Origin: an uncultured Methylococcales bacterium
Lineage (GTDB): Bacteria > Pseudomonadota > Gammaproteobacteria > Methylococcales > Methylomonadaceae
Assembly: GCA_903902705.1 (NCBI GenBank)
Contig: CAIUVX010000151.1
Location: 1 to 42,751 of the forward strand
DNA length: 42,751 bases
Direction: 5' to 3'
Shown here piece after piece: positions 8,465 through 15,919 of the stretch. Within the stretch, counting starts at the first letter, position 1. Every line of letters begins with the position of its first letter. Both the position numbers and the translations under genes were made by a program. The notes beneath the pieces were generated by a model. The model ran no database searches. It saw only the letters and a list, made by a program, of their open reading frames with translations, and was not told the DNA's origin.

Positions 8465-9469
8465 GTGGCGAATAAATTAACATTAACGCAGTTCATTATT
8501 GAGCAGCAACGTGGATTACCTGATGCTTCAGGTACATTTACTATGTTATTGAATAATATTGTAATGGCGTGTAAAGAAATATCCCATCTCGTTAATCGAG
8601 GGGATTTAGTCGGCGTACTAGGCAGTGCTGAATCAGAAAATGTGCAAGGTGAAGTACAAAAAAAACTCGACATCATCACCAATGACATCATGGTCAATGC
8701 GCTGAATTGGACGGGGCATTTAGCGGGCATGGCATCGGAAGAAATGGACGACATTATTCAGATTCCCCCGCAATATCCGAAAGGCAAGTATCTGGCTTTA
8801 TTTGACCCGCTGGATGGTTCGTCCAATATTGATGTCAACATGACAGTAGGGACTATTTTTTCTATTTTGCGTTGCCGTGAAGGCGTTAATCCTGCCGAAG
8901 AAGATTTTTTACGCAAGGGCATGGAGCAAGTGTGTGCGGGTTTTGTACTTTACGGACCATCTACTATGATGGTACTCACTACAGGGCATGGGGTGAATGG
9001 CTTTACGCTGGATCAAGATGTTGGTGAATTCATTTTGACCCATCCTGATATAAAAATCCCCGAAGACACCAGCGAATTCGCCATTAATATGTCCAATCAA
9101 CGTTTTTGGCAACCGCCCGTACAACGCTATATTGCGGAATGTTTACAAGGTACAGACGGTGTGCGCGAAAAAAACTTTAATATGCGTTGGATTGCCTCAT
9201 TAGTCGCGGAAGTGTATCGAATACTAACGCGTGGCGGCGTGTTCATGTACCCATTGGACACCCGTGATCCTAGCAAAACAGGCAGATTACGGCTGATGTA
9301 TGAAGCCAATCCAATGGCATTTATTATTGAGCAAGCGGGCGGGCTTTGTTCAACAGGACGTGAACGCATACTCGATATGAAGCCTACGGGTATTCATCAA
9401 CGTGTGCCTGTGATTCTAGGTTCAAAAAACGAAGTTGAACGTATTTTGGCATATCATCAACAAGACTGA
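8465..9469 (+). CDS. fbp: Fructose-1,6-bisphosphatase class I
   Basis: Fbp hydrolyses fructose 1,6-bisphosphate to fructose 6-phosphate, the committed gluconeogenic step that also serves Calvin or ribulose-monophosphate cycles. Class I landmarks are [12 protein letters not shown], the metal-site [25 protein letters not shown] and the C-terminal [15 protein letters not shown] place the start at GTG 8465 (334 residues). GGAG at 8454-8457 is well spaced from it, and homology begins at the following NKLTLTQFI. The ATG at 8441 has no Shine-Dalgarno sequence and would add eight poorly matching residues. It converges with pgpA. Confidence 0.95.
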   Translation: MANKLTLTQFIIEQQRGLPDASGTFTMLLNNIVMACKEISHLVNRGDLVGVLGSAESENVQGEVQKKLDIITNDIMVNALNWTGHLAGMASEEMDDIIQIPPQYPKGKYLALFDPLDGSSNIDVNMTVGTIFSILRCREGVNPAEEDFLRKGMEQVCAGFVLYGPSTMMVLTTGHGVNGFTLDQDVGEFILTHPDIKIPEDTSEFAINMSNQRFWQPPVQRYIAECLQGTDGVREKNFNMRWIASLVAEVYRILTRGGVFMYPLDTRDPSKTGRLRLMYEANPMAFIIEQAGGLCSTGRERILDMKPTGIHQRVPVILGSKNEVERILAYHQQD

Positions 9470-9583
9470 TTTTTTAGACTGTATGGAAGCAATGCAGAGT
9501 GAGAGACTGAGACTATCAACGAATTCAAAATAACCTAAACATTGATCATGGAATCAATATTTAGCTGGTTTGGGTTTAATCAT

Positions 9584-10087
9584 TCATGGTGCTATCAGCA
9601 GTAACACACCACCCGCAAATAGTCCCGCTAATACATCATCCAGCATAATACCTAAACCGCCGTGGACTTTTTCATCGATCCATTTAATTGGCCACGGTTT
9701 TAGAATGTCGAAAAAGCGAAACAACACAAAACCAATAATCATGGCTTGCCAAGTGAACGGCACAAACCACATGGTAATCAAATAGCCCGCTACTTCGTCC
9801 CAGACAATGCCGCCAAAATCATGTTCATCGAGTTTTTTCGCAGCAACATCACAAAACCATATTCCCACTACGGTGGCGAGTATGGTTAGTACGCTATAAA
9901 TCAGCAGGCTATGCGCTTGGACAAGCAGATAATACACGGGTATGGCAGCGACGGTGCCGCACGTTCCAGGTGCTTTTTTTGCTAAGCCTGAACCAAAACC
10001 GAATGCCAAAAATAACACAGGATCGGTCATGATTTGTTTCGCGCTTAACTTGGCGTTACCGTAATGGGGTTTAAGAAAAATGCTCAT
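9584..10087 (-). CDS. pgpA: Phosphatidylglycerophosphatase A
   Basis: PgpA removes the phosphate of phosphatidylglycerophosphate to give phosphatidylglycerol, at the inner membrane. The 167 residues include the family signatures GSGLAKKAPGTCGT, DFGGIVWDEVAGY, LFRFFDILKPWPI and GGLGIMLDDVLAG. The acidic residues in these motifs bind the catalytic metal. About four hydrophobic segments are visible. Its start overlaps the end of thiL by 17 bases, so the two are probably translationally coupled. The order nusB-thiL-pgpA is a common proteobacterial arrangement. Its 3' end faces fbp across a 114-base gap in which I see no clear terminator. Confidence 0.96.
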   Translation of the reverse strand: MSIFLKPHYGNAKLSAKQIMTDPVLFLAFGFGSGLAKKAPGTCGTVAAIPVYYLLVQAHSLLIYSVLTILATVVGIWFCDVAAKKLDEHDFGGIVWDEVAGYLITMWFVPFTWQAMIIGFVLFRFFDILKPWPIKWIDEKVHGGLGIMLDDVLAGLFAGGVLLLIAP

Positions 10088-11006
10088 AACCTTTGACCTC
10101 TAGTGTTTGAATAATACCTGATTTGTTTAATCGTAAGCCGTGTTGTGCCTCAATAATGCCGATTTTTTGGCAATGATTAGGGACTAGCGATGCTTTTTCG
10201 GGGGACACGGTAAAGCACAGTTGATAATCATCACCTGCTACTAACGGCATAATCCAATCGCCTGTGTCTTGAATGTAACTTAAAACAGCATCAGATAAAG
10301 GTAGCTCTTCCCAGTGTAAACACGCACCGACGTGGCTTTGTTGCAGAATATGCCCTAAATCACTGGCTAAACCATCCGATATATCAATACAGGCATTGGC
10401 TACACCGATTAGCATTTGCCCTGTATCACACGCAGGGTCGGGCTGATTAAATTGTTTTAAGGCATTATCAGGTTGAGTGCAATCATAGCCTTGGGTAATT
10501 TTTAAACCTAAGCCAGCGTCGCCAATATTACCTGACAGGTAAATAAAATCACCCACTTTTGCCGCTGAGCGGGTGAGTGCGCGTCCGCGTGGCACTAAAC
10601 CTAGTGCTTGTACGGTGAGCGTCAATGCACCCGCAGTAGTATCGCCGCCAATTAAATCAACTGAATAGCGTTCAGCTAGTGTTAAAAATCCTTTCGCAAA
10701 CGCACTTAACCATGCTTCATTGACGCTAGGCAAGGTGATTGCCAGTGTTACTGACAGCGGTTTCGCCCCCATGCTGGCTAAATCGCTTAAATTGACCGCG
10801 AGTAATTTGTGTCCAAGTTGCTCAGGATTGGTGTCTTTAAAAAAATGCACATTTTCTACCATCGTATCAGTGGTGATAGCAAGTTCATAGCCGTTTGGAA
10901 TAGCTAGCAACGCACAATCATCACCAATTCCCAGACAAGTCGAGGCATTTTTAACAGCTTGCTGGGTAAAAAATCGCTGTATCAGGGAAAATTCAGAAAG
11001 CGGCAT
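10071..11006 (-). CDS. thiL: Thiamine-monophosphate kinase
   Basis: ThiL phosphorylates thiamine monophosphate to the active cofactor thiamine diphosphate, using ATP, in the cytoplasm. The 311-residue protein has the AIRS/PurM-like fold signatures: GIGDDCALL, TTDTMVENVHF, LAVNLSDLASMGA, IGGDTTAGALTLT and the C-terminal-domain motif CIDISDGLASDLGH. It starts four bases after nusB ends and runs into pgpA with a 17-base overlap, so these three genes form a tight operon. No TPP riboswitch is visible upstream, as expected for an operon driven by nusB. Confidence 0.97.
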   Translation of the reverse strand: MPLSEFSLIQRFFTQQAVKNASTCLGIGDDCALLAIPNGYELAITTDTMVENVHFFKDTNPEQLGHKLLAVNLSDLASMGAKPLSVTLAITLPSVNEAWLSAFAKGFLTLAERYSVDLIGGDTTAGALTLTVQALGLVPRGRALTRSAAKVGDFIYLSGNIGDAGLGLKITQGYDCTQPDNALKQFNQPDPACDTGQMLIGVANACIDISDGLASDLGHILQQSHVGACLHWEELPLSDAVLSYIQDTGDWIMPLVAGDDYQLCFTVSPEKASLVPNHCQKIGIIEAQHGLRLNKSGIIQTLEVKGYEHFS

Positions 11007-11010
11007 AAGC

Positions 11011-11448
11011 TTATTTTGACTGGGCTTTAGCTTGAATTTCTATGGCGCGTTTTTGTTGGGCAATTTTGTCCAAAATGCCATTGACATAACGATGACTGCC
11101 ATCGGCACCAAAACATTTAGCCAGATTGATGCTCTCATTTAATATGACTCGGTAGGGCATATCCAAGCGGTGTATCAATTCATAAGTGCCAATTCGTAAA
11201 ATAGCTCGCTCTACGGGATCGATATTATCGACAGGACGGTCAACAAATTCACTTAATGCGGCATCAATCAGCTCTAAATTTTTGGGTATGCCATAAAAAA
11301 GTTCAGTGAAATAACTTTTTTGTGCATCTTTTAAGCGTTCTTCTTCTAAAAATTGTCGTTCAATTTCACTTAGGTTTTGTCCTGTCATTTGCCATTGATA
11401 CAGGGCTTGAACAGCGGCTTTTCGTGCATTGGTACGCGCTTGACTCAT
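11011..11448 (-). CDS. nusB: Transcription antitermination factor NusB
   Basis: NusB pairs with NusE (ribosomal protein S10) and binds boxA RNA, supporting antitermination on rRNA operons. The 145 residues are all-helical by composition. They show the family motifs RTNARKAAVQALYQWQMTGQ near the N-terminus, DPVERAILRIGTYEL and PYRVILNESINLAKCFG. It is the first gene of nusB-thiL-pgpA; the ribH gene that often precedes nusB is absent. Its partner S10 is encoded at 28712-29023 and its functional associate NusG at 12843-13376. Confidence 0.96.
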   Translation of the reverse strand: MSQARTNARKAAVQALYQWQMTGQNLSEIERQFLEEERLKDAQKSYFTELFYGIPKNLELIDAALSEFVDRPVDNIDPVERAILRIGTYELIHRLDMPYRVILNESINLAKCFGADGSHRYVNGILDKIAQQKRAIEIQAKAQSK

Positions 11449-11811
11449 TAGGTTTCCAAATGGTTATATAAATCTTTCGATGGTTAATGGTGTGATGCTA
11501 TCTTTTTTAAGCTTAAGCATTCATGAATACGTTGGCAACATGAAGTTGTTGAATAGCTATTCTTAGGTTACAGCTGATAAGTGTTCAATTGTACCAGTAA
11601 TACGCGCTTGGCTTGGTGAATAACAATGGCTGATAATAGCGATTCTATCATCAAAAAAGACAGTGCGAATACAAGCCTTAAGATTAAAGTGATGCTTGTG
11701 ATAAGCCTGATAGAAGCTTTATATCTTAAACAGCATTAGCTTTTTTGCATTGTTAAAGTCAGTGATACACTGCATACAGAGTTCAATAGCTAATTTTCTT
11801 AAATAAATTTA
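11449..11811. other. Gene-poor spacer between nusB and the tRNA cluster
   Basis: This region separates the divergently read nusB operon and the tRNA cluster. It must hold the nusB promoter, but I find no convincing -35/-10 pair on the minus strand. The only frame of note is a 37-codon plus-strand one at 11626-11739. I recognise no RNA gene or long repeat in it. Confidence 0.5.
11626..11739 (+). CDS. Possible small ORF (37 residues), unknown
   Basis: ATG 11626 to TAG 11739 encodes MADNSDSIIKKDSANT followed by a lysine and hydrophobic stretch (KIKVMLVISLIEALYL). That could be a short amphipathic or membrane helix. There is no convincing Shine-Dalgarno sequence, I know no homologue, and a frame this short is expected by chance. 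It may instead be the decayed end of a former gene or part of the upstream control region of the tRNA operon. Confidence 0.15.
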   Translation: MADNSDSIIKKDSANTSLKIKVMLVISLIEALYLKQH

Positions 11812-11840
11812 TTGACTCAATAGGTTTTATAAAATATAAT
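11812..11840 (+). promoter_or_regulatory. Sigma70 promoter of the tRNA cluster
   Basis: TTGACT (11812-11817) and a perfect TATAAT (11835-11840) are separated by exactly 17 bases. The tRNA-Tyr gene starts 20 bases after the -10 box. A/T-rich sequence upstream could act as an UP element. The G/C-rich GCGCAG right after the -10 box lies where a stringently controlled discriminator would be, which is typical of stable-RNA promoters. It should drive tRNA-Tyr, tRNA-Gly and tRNA-Thr. Confidence 0.85.
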
Positions 11841-11860
11841 GCGCAGCTTATCCAAATATT

Positions 11861-11945
11861 GGAGGGGTTCCCGAGCGGCCAAAGGGATCAGACTGTAAAT
11901 CTGCCGGCTCTGCCTTCGGAGGTTCGAATCCTCCCCCCTCCACCA
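11861..11945 (+). tRNA. tRNA-Tyr (GTA)
   Basis: This is a class II tRNA with a long variable arm. The acceptor stem pairs GGAGGGG with CCCCTCC, the T arm is GGAGG-TTCGAAT-CCTCC, and the CCA end is encoded. The anticodon stem CAGA/TCTG encloses CTGTAAA, with anticodon GTA at 11895-11897. It is the first of a Tyr-Gly-Thr set that is conserved ahead of the secE/nusG region in gammaproteobacteria. Confidence 0.97.
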
Positions 11946-11965
11946 TCTTTGAGTTAATCGAGTCT

Positions 11966-12039
11966 GCGGGTGTAGTTCAATGGTAGAACTCCAGCCTTCC
12001 AAGCTGATCACGTGGGTTCGATTCCCATCACCCGCTCCA
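11966..12039 (+). tRNA. tRNA-Gly (TCC)
   Basis: The acceptor stem pairs GCGGGTG with CACCCGC and the CCA is encoded. The anticodon stem CAGC/GCTG encloses CTTCCAA, giving anticodon TCC at 11998-12000. It lies 20 bases after tRNA-Tyr and is presumably processed from the same transcript. Confidence 0.97.
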
Positions 12040-12055
12040 TAGTCTATCGAATTTA

Positions 12056-12131
<76 letters not shown>

Positions 12132-12286
12132 TTTAAGTGCGATGCGGTTTTGTTCTGAATCAGATGGGTTTGAAATGGCACTCTTAAGGTGTGAATCAGT
12201 TCGTCTGGTATAAGTTTTAGGTTGTTTTCTAGCTAATAGCGTATCGGGTTAGTTATGAAATTTAATAGCCATCGTTGTGTTGGTAG

Positions 12287-12315
12287 TTGAATAATAGCTT
12301 TGGTTGATGTATCAT
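12287..12315 (+). promoter_or_regulatory. Candidate promoter for tRNA-Trp-secE-nusG
   Basis: TTGAAT (12287-12292) and TATCAT (12310-12315) are 17 bases apart. This would start transcription near 12322, shortly before tRNA-Trp at 12339. The match to consensus is moderate. The position in the otherwise empty gap after tRNA-Thr suggests it serves tRNA-Trp, secE and nusG. Confidence 0.5.
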
Positions 12316-12338
12316 AATAGGTTCAATTTTTTCTGAAT

Positions 12339-12414
12339 AGGTCAGTAGTTCAATTGGTAGAATGGCGGTCTCCAAAACCGCTGGTTGGGGGTTCGAGACC
12401 CTCCTGGCCTGCCA
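12339..12414 (+). tRNA. tRNA-Trp (CCA)
   Basis: The acceptor stem pairs AGGTCAG with CTGGCCT, with one G-U pair, and the CCA end is encoded. The anticodon stem GCGGT/ACCGC encloses CTCCAAA, giving anticodon CCA at 12372-12374. It lies 45 bases before secE and is probably cut from the secE-nusG transcript. Confidence 0.97.
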
Positions 12415-12459
12415 TCAGTTAAAATAATAAATACCACTCATCTTCATAATAAATAACAC

Positions 12460-12840
12460 ATGAAAATCCAAGCAGAAGCACAGACAGCTGTATTTGATGT
12501 TGTCAAGCAAGTCTTTTCCGTTGTCTTTGTAGTTGCTGGTGTAGCTGCATTTTATCGTTTTTCAGAAGCTGTTCCTCTTTTGTATCGGGTTATTGGTCTA
12601 TTGGTTGTTGTGTTGGCAGCAATGGGCTTAATGCTTACCACAGAGATTGGGAAAAATGTATGGCTTTTTGTTTTAGAGTCTAAGCAAGAAGTTAGAAAAG
12701 TCGTTTGGCCTACCCGCGAAGAAACAGTGCGTACTACCTTGTTGGTGTTTGCAATGGTAACTATTGTGGGGCTTATTCTTTGGTTTTTAGATATGTTCCT
12801 CTTTTGGGGTGTGCGTTTTCTAACAGGACAGGGCGGATAG
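12460..12840 (+). CDS. secE: Preprotein translocase subunit SecE
   Basis: SecE clamps and stabilises the SecY channel in the inner membrane. This is the three-helix form found in gammaproteobacteria, with hydrophobic segments at about residues 18-36, 42-61 and 92-115. Before the last segment lies the conserved amphipathic [16 protein letters not shown], the part that contacts SecY. The 126-residue length is normal. The start ATG has no visible Shine-Dalgarno sequence. Its stop lies two bases before the nusG start. The partner SecY is encoded at 37745-39067. Confidence 0.96.
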   Translation: MKIQAEAQTAVFDVVKQVFSVVFVVAGVAAFYRFSEAVPLLYRVIGLLVVVLAAMGLMLTTEIGKNVWLFVLESKQEVRKVVWPTREETVRTTLLVFAMVTIVGLILWFLDMFLFWGVRFLTGQGG

Positions 12841-12842
12841 AT

Positions 12843-13376
12843 ATGGCTTTGCGCTGGTATGTTGTACACGCCTATTCCAATTTTGAAAATAAAGTTAAAC
12901 AAGCTTTGGAAGATAGAATTAAGCGCGAAGGTTTAGAGCAGTTTTTCGGTAAAATCTTGGTGCCTACTGAGGAAGTCGTAGAGATGCGCATGGGGCAGCA
13001 AAGAAAAAGCGAAAGGAAGTTTTTTCCAGGTTATGTTTTAGTGCAGATGGAACTGACTGATGAAACGTGGCATTTAGTCAAGGATGTACCTAAGGTACTA
13101 GGGTTTATAGGCGGTACATCTGATCGACCTGCTCCTATTTCTGAAAAAGAAGCCATGTCTATACTTGATAGAGTGGAAGAAGGCGTGAATAAACCCCGTC
13201 CTAAAACTTTATTTGAGGCTGGCGAAGTTATTAGAGTTGTCGATGGGCCGTTTAAAGATTTCAACGGTGTTGTTGAAGAAGTGAATTATGAAAAAAGTAA
13301 GTTGAAAATATCAGTGCTTATTTTTGGTCGTTCTACTTCTGTTGAGTTGGGTTTTAGTCAGGTTGAAAAAAGCTAA
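12843..13376 (+). CDS. nusG: Transcription termination/antitermination factor NusG
   Basis: NusG binds RNA polymerase across the clamp to suppress pausing, and links it to Rho or to ribosomal S10. The N-terminal NGN domain begins with [18 protein letters not shown] and includes [12 protein letters not shown]. The C-terminal KOW domain has [20 protein letters not shown]. The start is ATG 12843 (177 residues): it matches the family N-terminus, and the G-rich end of secE supplies a ribosome binding site (GGGCGG). An upstream in-frame ATG at 12705 lies inside secE and is not credible. A terminator follows the gene. Confidence 0.97.
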   Translation: MALRWYVVHAYSNFENKVKQALEDRIKREGLEQFFGKILVPTEEVVEMRMGQQRKSERKFFPGYVLVQMELTDETWHLVKDVPKVLGFIGGTSDRPAPISEKEAMSILDRVEEGVNKPRPKTLFEAGEVIRVVDGPFKDFNGVVEEVNYEKSKLKISVLIFGRSTSVELGFSQVEKS

Positions 13377-13409
13377 TTATTGAATTATGTTTGGTAGTTA
13401 GTAGTTAAT

Positions 13410-13439
13410 AATCTCTATCTGTTAAGGTAGGGATTTTTT
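13410..13439 (+). terminator. Intrinsic terminator after nusG
   Basis: The stem pairs AATCTCTATC (13410-13419) with GGTAGGGATT (13426-13435), including two G-U pairs and a six-base loop. A run of T residues follows directly to 13439. It separates secE-nusG from the rplK operon. It could be a full terminator or a partial attenuator, since I cannot find a good separate promoter between it and rplK. Confidence 0.75.
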
Positions 13440-13488
13440 GTGTCTAGGGGAGCATTACAGTGCGTTTGTACCCGATTTGGAGTAGAAA

Positions 13489-13920
13489 ATGGCAAAAAAA
13501 ATAGCTGCATATATTAAATTGCAAGTACCAGCGGGTGATGCAAAGCCGAGTCCACCTGTAGGTCCTGCATTGGGTCAGCGTGGTGTTAACATCATGGAGT
13601 TTTGTAAAGCATTTAATGCTAAGACTCAGGATGTAGAAAAAGGCTTGCCTTTACCTGTTGTTATTACTGTTTACAGTGATCGTAGTTTTACCTTTATCAC
13701 CAAAACACCACCCGCCTCTATCTTGCTGAAAAAAGCAGTAGGTATAAAAAGTGGTAGTAGCACTCCAAATACCAAAAAAGTTGGTACGGTGACGCGTGAG
13801 CAATTAGAAGAAATTGCCAAAACTAAAATGGAAGATTTGAACGCTGCAAATCTTGAAGCGGCGGTAAAAACAATTGCAGGCAGTGCGCGTAGCATGGGTC
13901 TGAATGTGGAGGGATTGTAA
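13489..13920 (+). CDS. rplK: 50S ribosomal protein L11
   Basis: L11 forms the GTPase-associated centre on 23S rRNA with L10 and L7/L12, and is required for RelA activation. The 143 residues show the proline-rich linker [24 protein letters not shown] and the C-terminal RNA-binding domain with [17 protein letters not shown] and [17 protein letters not shown]-containing site precedes ATG 13489. Its stop overlaps the rplA start by one base, a classic coupled pair in which L1 usually represses both genes by binding the leader. Confidence 0.98.
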   Translation: MAKKIAAYIKLQVPAGDAKPSPPVGPALGQRGVNIMEFCKAFNAKTQDVEKGLPLPVVITVYSDRSFTFITKTPPASILLKKAVGIKSGSSTPNTKKVGTVTREQLEEIAKTKMEDLNAANLEAAVKTIAGSARSMGLNVEGL

Positions 13921-14615
13921 TGGCTAAGTTATCAAAAAAAGCGAAAAACATTAAAGCAAAGGTTGATAAAACCAAGCAATATTCAATCACTGAAGCTGTT
14001 GCCTTATTGAAAGAATTAGGTACAGCTAAATTTGCTGAAGCCATTGATGTTAGCGTTAATTTAGGCGTAGATCCGCGTAAATCTGATCAAAACGTGCGTG
14101 GCGCGACTGTGTTACCAAACGGTACAGGTAAAACAGTGCGTGTTGCTGTATTTACTCAAGGTGCTAATGCAGATGCAGCAAGAGCGGCAGGTGCTGACAT
14201 CGTCGGTATGGACGATTTAGGCGATTTGGTCAAAAAAGGCGAAATGAATTTTGACGTGGTTATCGCATCTCCTGATGCAATGCGTGTTGTGGGTCAATTA
14301 GGTCAAATTTTAGGTCCTAGAGGCTTAATGCCTAACCCTAAAGTGGGCACAGTAACTGCTGATGTCGCTACTGCGGTCAAAAATGCTAAATCTGGTCAAG
14401 TACGCTATCGTACTGATAAGTCAGGCATTATTCACTGCACGTTGGGTAAAGTTTCATTTGATGCTGAGGCACTTCAAGGTAACTTGGAAGCGTTGCTAGC
14501 TGATTTAAGAAGAATGAAGCCAACAGCTGCTAAAGGCGTTTACATCAAAAAGATTACTCTATCTTCAACGATGGGTCCTGGTTTGTGGTTAGACGCTAGT
14601 AGTCTTACTAGCTAA
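13920..14615 (+). CDS. rplA: 50S ribosomal protein L1
   Basis: L1 forms the mobile stalk near the E site and is also the translational repressor of rplK-rplA. The 231-residue length is standard. Recognisable segments are [19 protein letters not shown], the [16 protein letters not shown] signature at about 126-141 and the C-terminal [13 protein letters not shown]. The start ATG overlaps the rplK stop (TAATG). The next gene, rplJ, follows after a 202-base leader. Confidence 0.98.
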   Translation: MAKLSKKAKNIKAKVDKTKQYSITEAVALLKELGTAKFAEAIDVSVNLGVDPRKSDQNVRGATVLPNGTGKTVRVAVFTQGANADAARAAGADIVGMDDLGDLVKKGEMNFDVVIASPDAMRVVGQLGQILGPRGLMPNPKVGTVTADVATAVKNAKSGQVRYRTDKSGIIHCTLGKVSFDAEALQGNLEALLADLRRMKPTAAKGVYIKKITLSSTMGPGLWLDASSLTS

Positions 14616-14817
14616 ATATTAAAGAACTTTGGGTTGCCGTTATGCGGTAACCGTCAAAGACCGCAGGCGTTGTAAAACTTAATAGCAGCATGGTTGCGAA
14701 ACTATGTTCCTGCGTAGACGGACTGGAACCGTGTGGGGAAAGAAACCGTAAGGAAGCACTCTATTTGGAGTGCGTTTTATTTATCTGGACACCCCAGAAC
14801 ATTACCGGAGGTAAACA
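14616..14817 (+). promoter_or_regulatory. Ribosomal protein L10 leader
   Basis: The 202-base gap between rplA and rplJ holds the structured leader expected before rplJL, to which L10 or L10-L12 binds to repress translation. Matching stretches are visible, for example GGTTGCCGT with ATGCGGTAACC near 14632-14650, and TGGTTGCGAAACTATGTTCC near 14690-14710. A separate short hairpin (GCACTC 14756-14761 with GAGTGC 14768-14773) is followed by TTTTATTT and may attenuate. A strong CGGAGGT ribosome binding site ends the leader. The assignment rests on position and visible pairing, not a covariance search. Confidence 0.7.
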
Positions 14818-15321
14818 GTGGCACTAAATTTAGATAGCAAAAAAGCTGTCGTAGAAGAAGTTGCTCAATACGCCGCTAAAGCGCATTCTGCTGTTGCGGC
14901 AGAATATCGTGGTTTAACAGTAACGGAATTGACCGAGCTGCGTAAAACAGCGAGAGAAACAGGCGTTTATTTGCGGGTGGTAAAAAATACTCTGGCAAAA
15001 CGTGCAGTAGCTGGTACTGAATTTGAATGTATGCAAGAGGGTCTAGTAGGTCCATTGTTAATTGCATTTTCAATGGAAGATCCAGGTGGTGCGGCGCGTT
15101 TGATCAGTGGTTTTGCCAAAACCCACGACAAATTAATCACTAAGATTGTTGCTATTGGTGGGCAATCTTACGGTGCTTCTGAATTAGCTCGTTTGGCAAG
15201 TTTGCCAACACGAGATCAAGGCATTGCGCTATTAATGTCAGTCATGAAGGCACCTGTAGCGAAGTTAGTACGCACCTTGGCAGCACTGGGCGACCAGAAG
15301 CAAGAACAAGAAGCGGCATAA
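14818..15321 (+). CDS. rplJ: 50S ribosomal protein L10
   Basis: L10 is the base of the L7/L12 stalk. Its N-terminal domain binds 23S rRNA next to L11 and its C-terminal helix carries the L7/L12 dimers. The 167 residues include AEYRGLTVTELTELRKTARE and RVVKNTLAKRAV near the N-terminus. The start is GTG 14818, chosen because CGGAGGT lies at ideal spacing and the reading matches L10 from the second residue (ALNLDSKKAVVEEV). It forms the stalk operon with rplL. Confidence 0.97.
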   Translation: MALNLDSKKAVVEEVAQYAAKAHSAVAAEYRGLTVTELTELRKTARETGVYLRVVKNTLAKRAVAGTEFECMQEGLVGPLLIAFSMEDPGGAARLISGFAKTHDKLITKIVAIGGQSYGASELARLASLPTRDQGIALLMSVMKAPVAKLVRTLAALGDQKQEQEAA

Positions 15322-15384
15322 TTTCGTTAAACCTGTTATCCCGTCGTATTGACGGTTTAAAACTATTATTTAGAGAAACTCACA

Positions 15385-15753
15385 ATGGCAATATCAAAAG
15401 AAGACATTTTGGAAGCAGTCTCCAATATGACCGTTATGGAAATCGTTGATTTAGTATCAGCGATGGAAGATAAATTTGGCGTAACTGCTGCTGTTTCAAC
15501 TGCGGCTGCTCCAGCAGCAGCAGCAGCGGTGGTTGAAGAGCAAACAGAATTTGATGTAATTCTGACTGGCTTCGGCGAAAATAAAGTAGCTATTATTAAA
15601 ATAGTTCGTACTATCACAGGCTTAGGCTTAAAAGAAGCAAAAGACGCTGTTGAAGGTGTACCGACTGTATTAAAAGAAGGTATTCCTAAAGCTGAAGCAG
15701 ACGCAATTAAAACGCAACTGATAGAAGCAGGCGCGACCGTCGAAGTTAAATAA
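15385..15753 (+). CDS. rplL: 50S ribosomal protein L7/L12
   Basis: L7/L12 is the multicopy stalk protein that recruits and stimulates translational GTPases such as EF-Tu and EF-G, both encoded downstream here. The 122 residues consist of an N-terminal dimerisation domain ([21 protein letters not shown]), an alanine-rich hinge at about residues 37-48, and the conserved C-terminal factor-binding domain with [25 protein letters not shown] spacing (here [20 protein letters not shown]). A terminator-like hairpin and a promoter-like site lie between it and rpoB. Confidence 0.97.
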   Translation: MAISKEDILEAVSNMTVMEIVDLVSAMEDKFGVTAAVSTAAAPAAAAAVVEEQTEFDVILTGFGENKVAIIKIVRTITGLGLKEAKDAVEGVPTVLKEGIPKAEADAIKTQLIEAGATVEVK

Positions 15754-15790
15754 AATTTTGACTCACACTAAGGCTTTTGCCTTTGTAGAG

Positions 15791-15818
15791 GGCTGGTGGC
15801 TTATGTCATCGGCCTTTT
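15791..15818 (+). terminator. Attenuator-like hairpin between rplL and rpoB
   Basis: GGCTGGTG (15791-15798) pairs with CATCGGCC (15807-15814), including two G-U pairs, and TTTT follows. In E. coli an attenuator at this same place lowers transcription of rpoBC relative to rplJL, so a partial terminator is the likely role. The short T-run suggests leaky termination. Confidence 0.6.
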
Positions 15819-15823
15819 ACTGC

Positions 15824-15850
15824 TTGACATAAATGCTCAATGTTTATATC
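15824..15850 (+). promoter_or_regulatory. Candidate promoter upstream of rpoB
   Basis: A perfect -35 box TTGACA (15824-15829) comes directly after the attenuator-like hairpin. The best -10 candidate is TATATC (15845-15850) at a short 15-base spacing. It would give rpoBC a second source of transcripts. The short spacing makes its strength doubtful. Confidence 0.4.
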
Positions 15851-15919
15851 TCCAGCAGTTACCCTCTGTTGCACACCGCACAGTAGAAACAATTCATGAT
15901 GAAAAGGTTTGGAAGCGAT

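Noticed and set aside
11817-12011. Minus-strand frame of 64 codons across tRNA-Tyr and tRNA-Gly
   Set aside because: The sequence is fully explained by the two tRNA genes and their promoter.
12132-12338. Possible tufB pseudogene
   Set aside because: Reading the gap in all frames shows no EF-Tu-like segment, so I regard it as absent rather than decayed.
12705-12842. N-terminal extension of NusG from an ATG inside secE
   Set aside because: The family N-terminus starts at 12843 with a good ribosome binding site; the extension overlaps secE in another frame.
15896-15919. Eight-residue N-terminal extension of RpoB
   Set aside because: The residues do not match beta subunits, and GGAAG favours the ATG at 15920.
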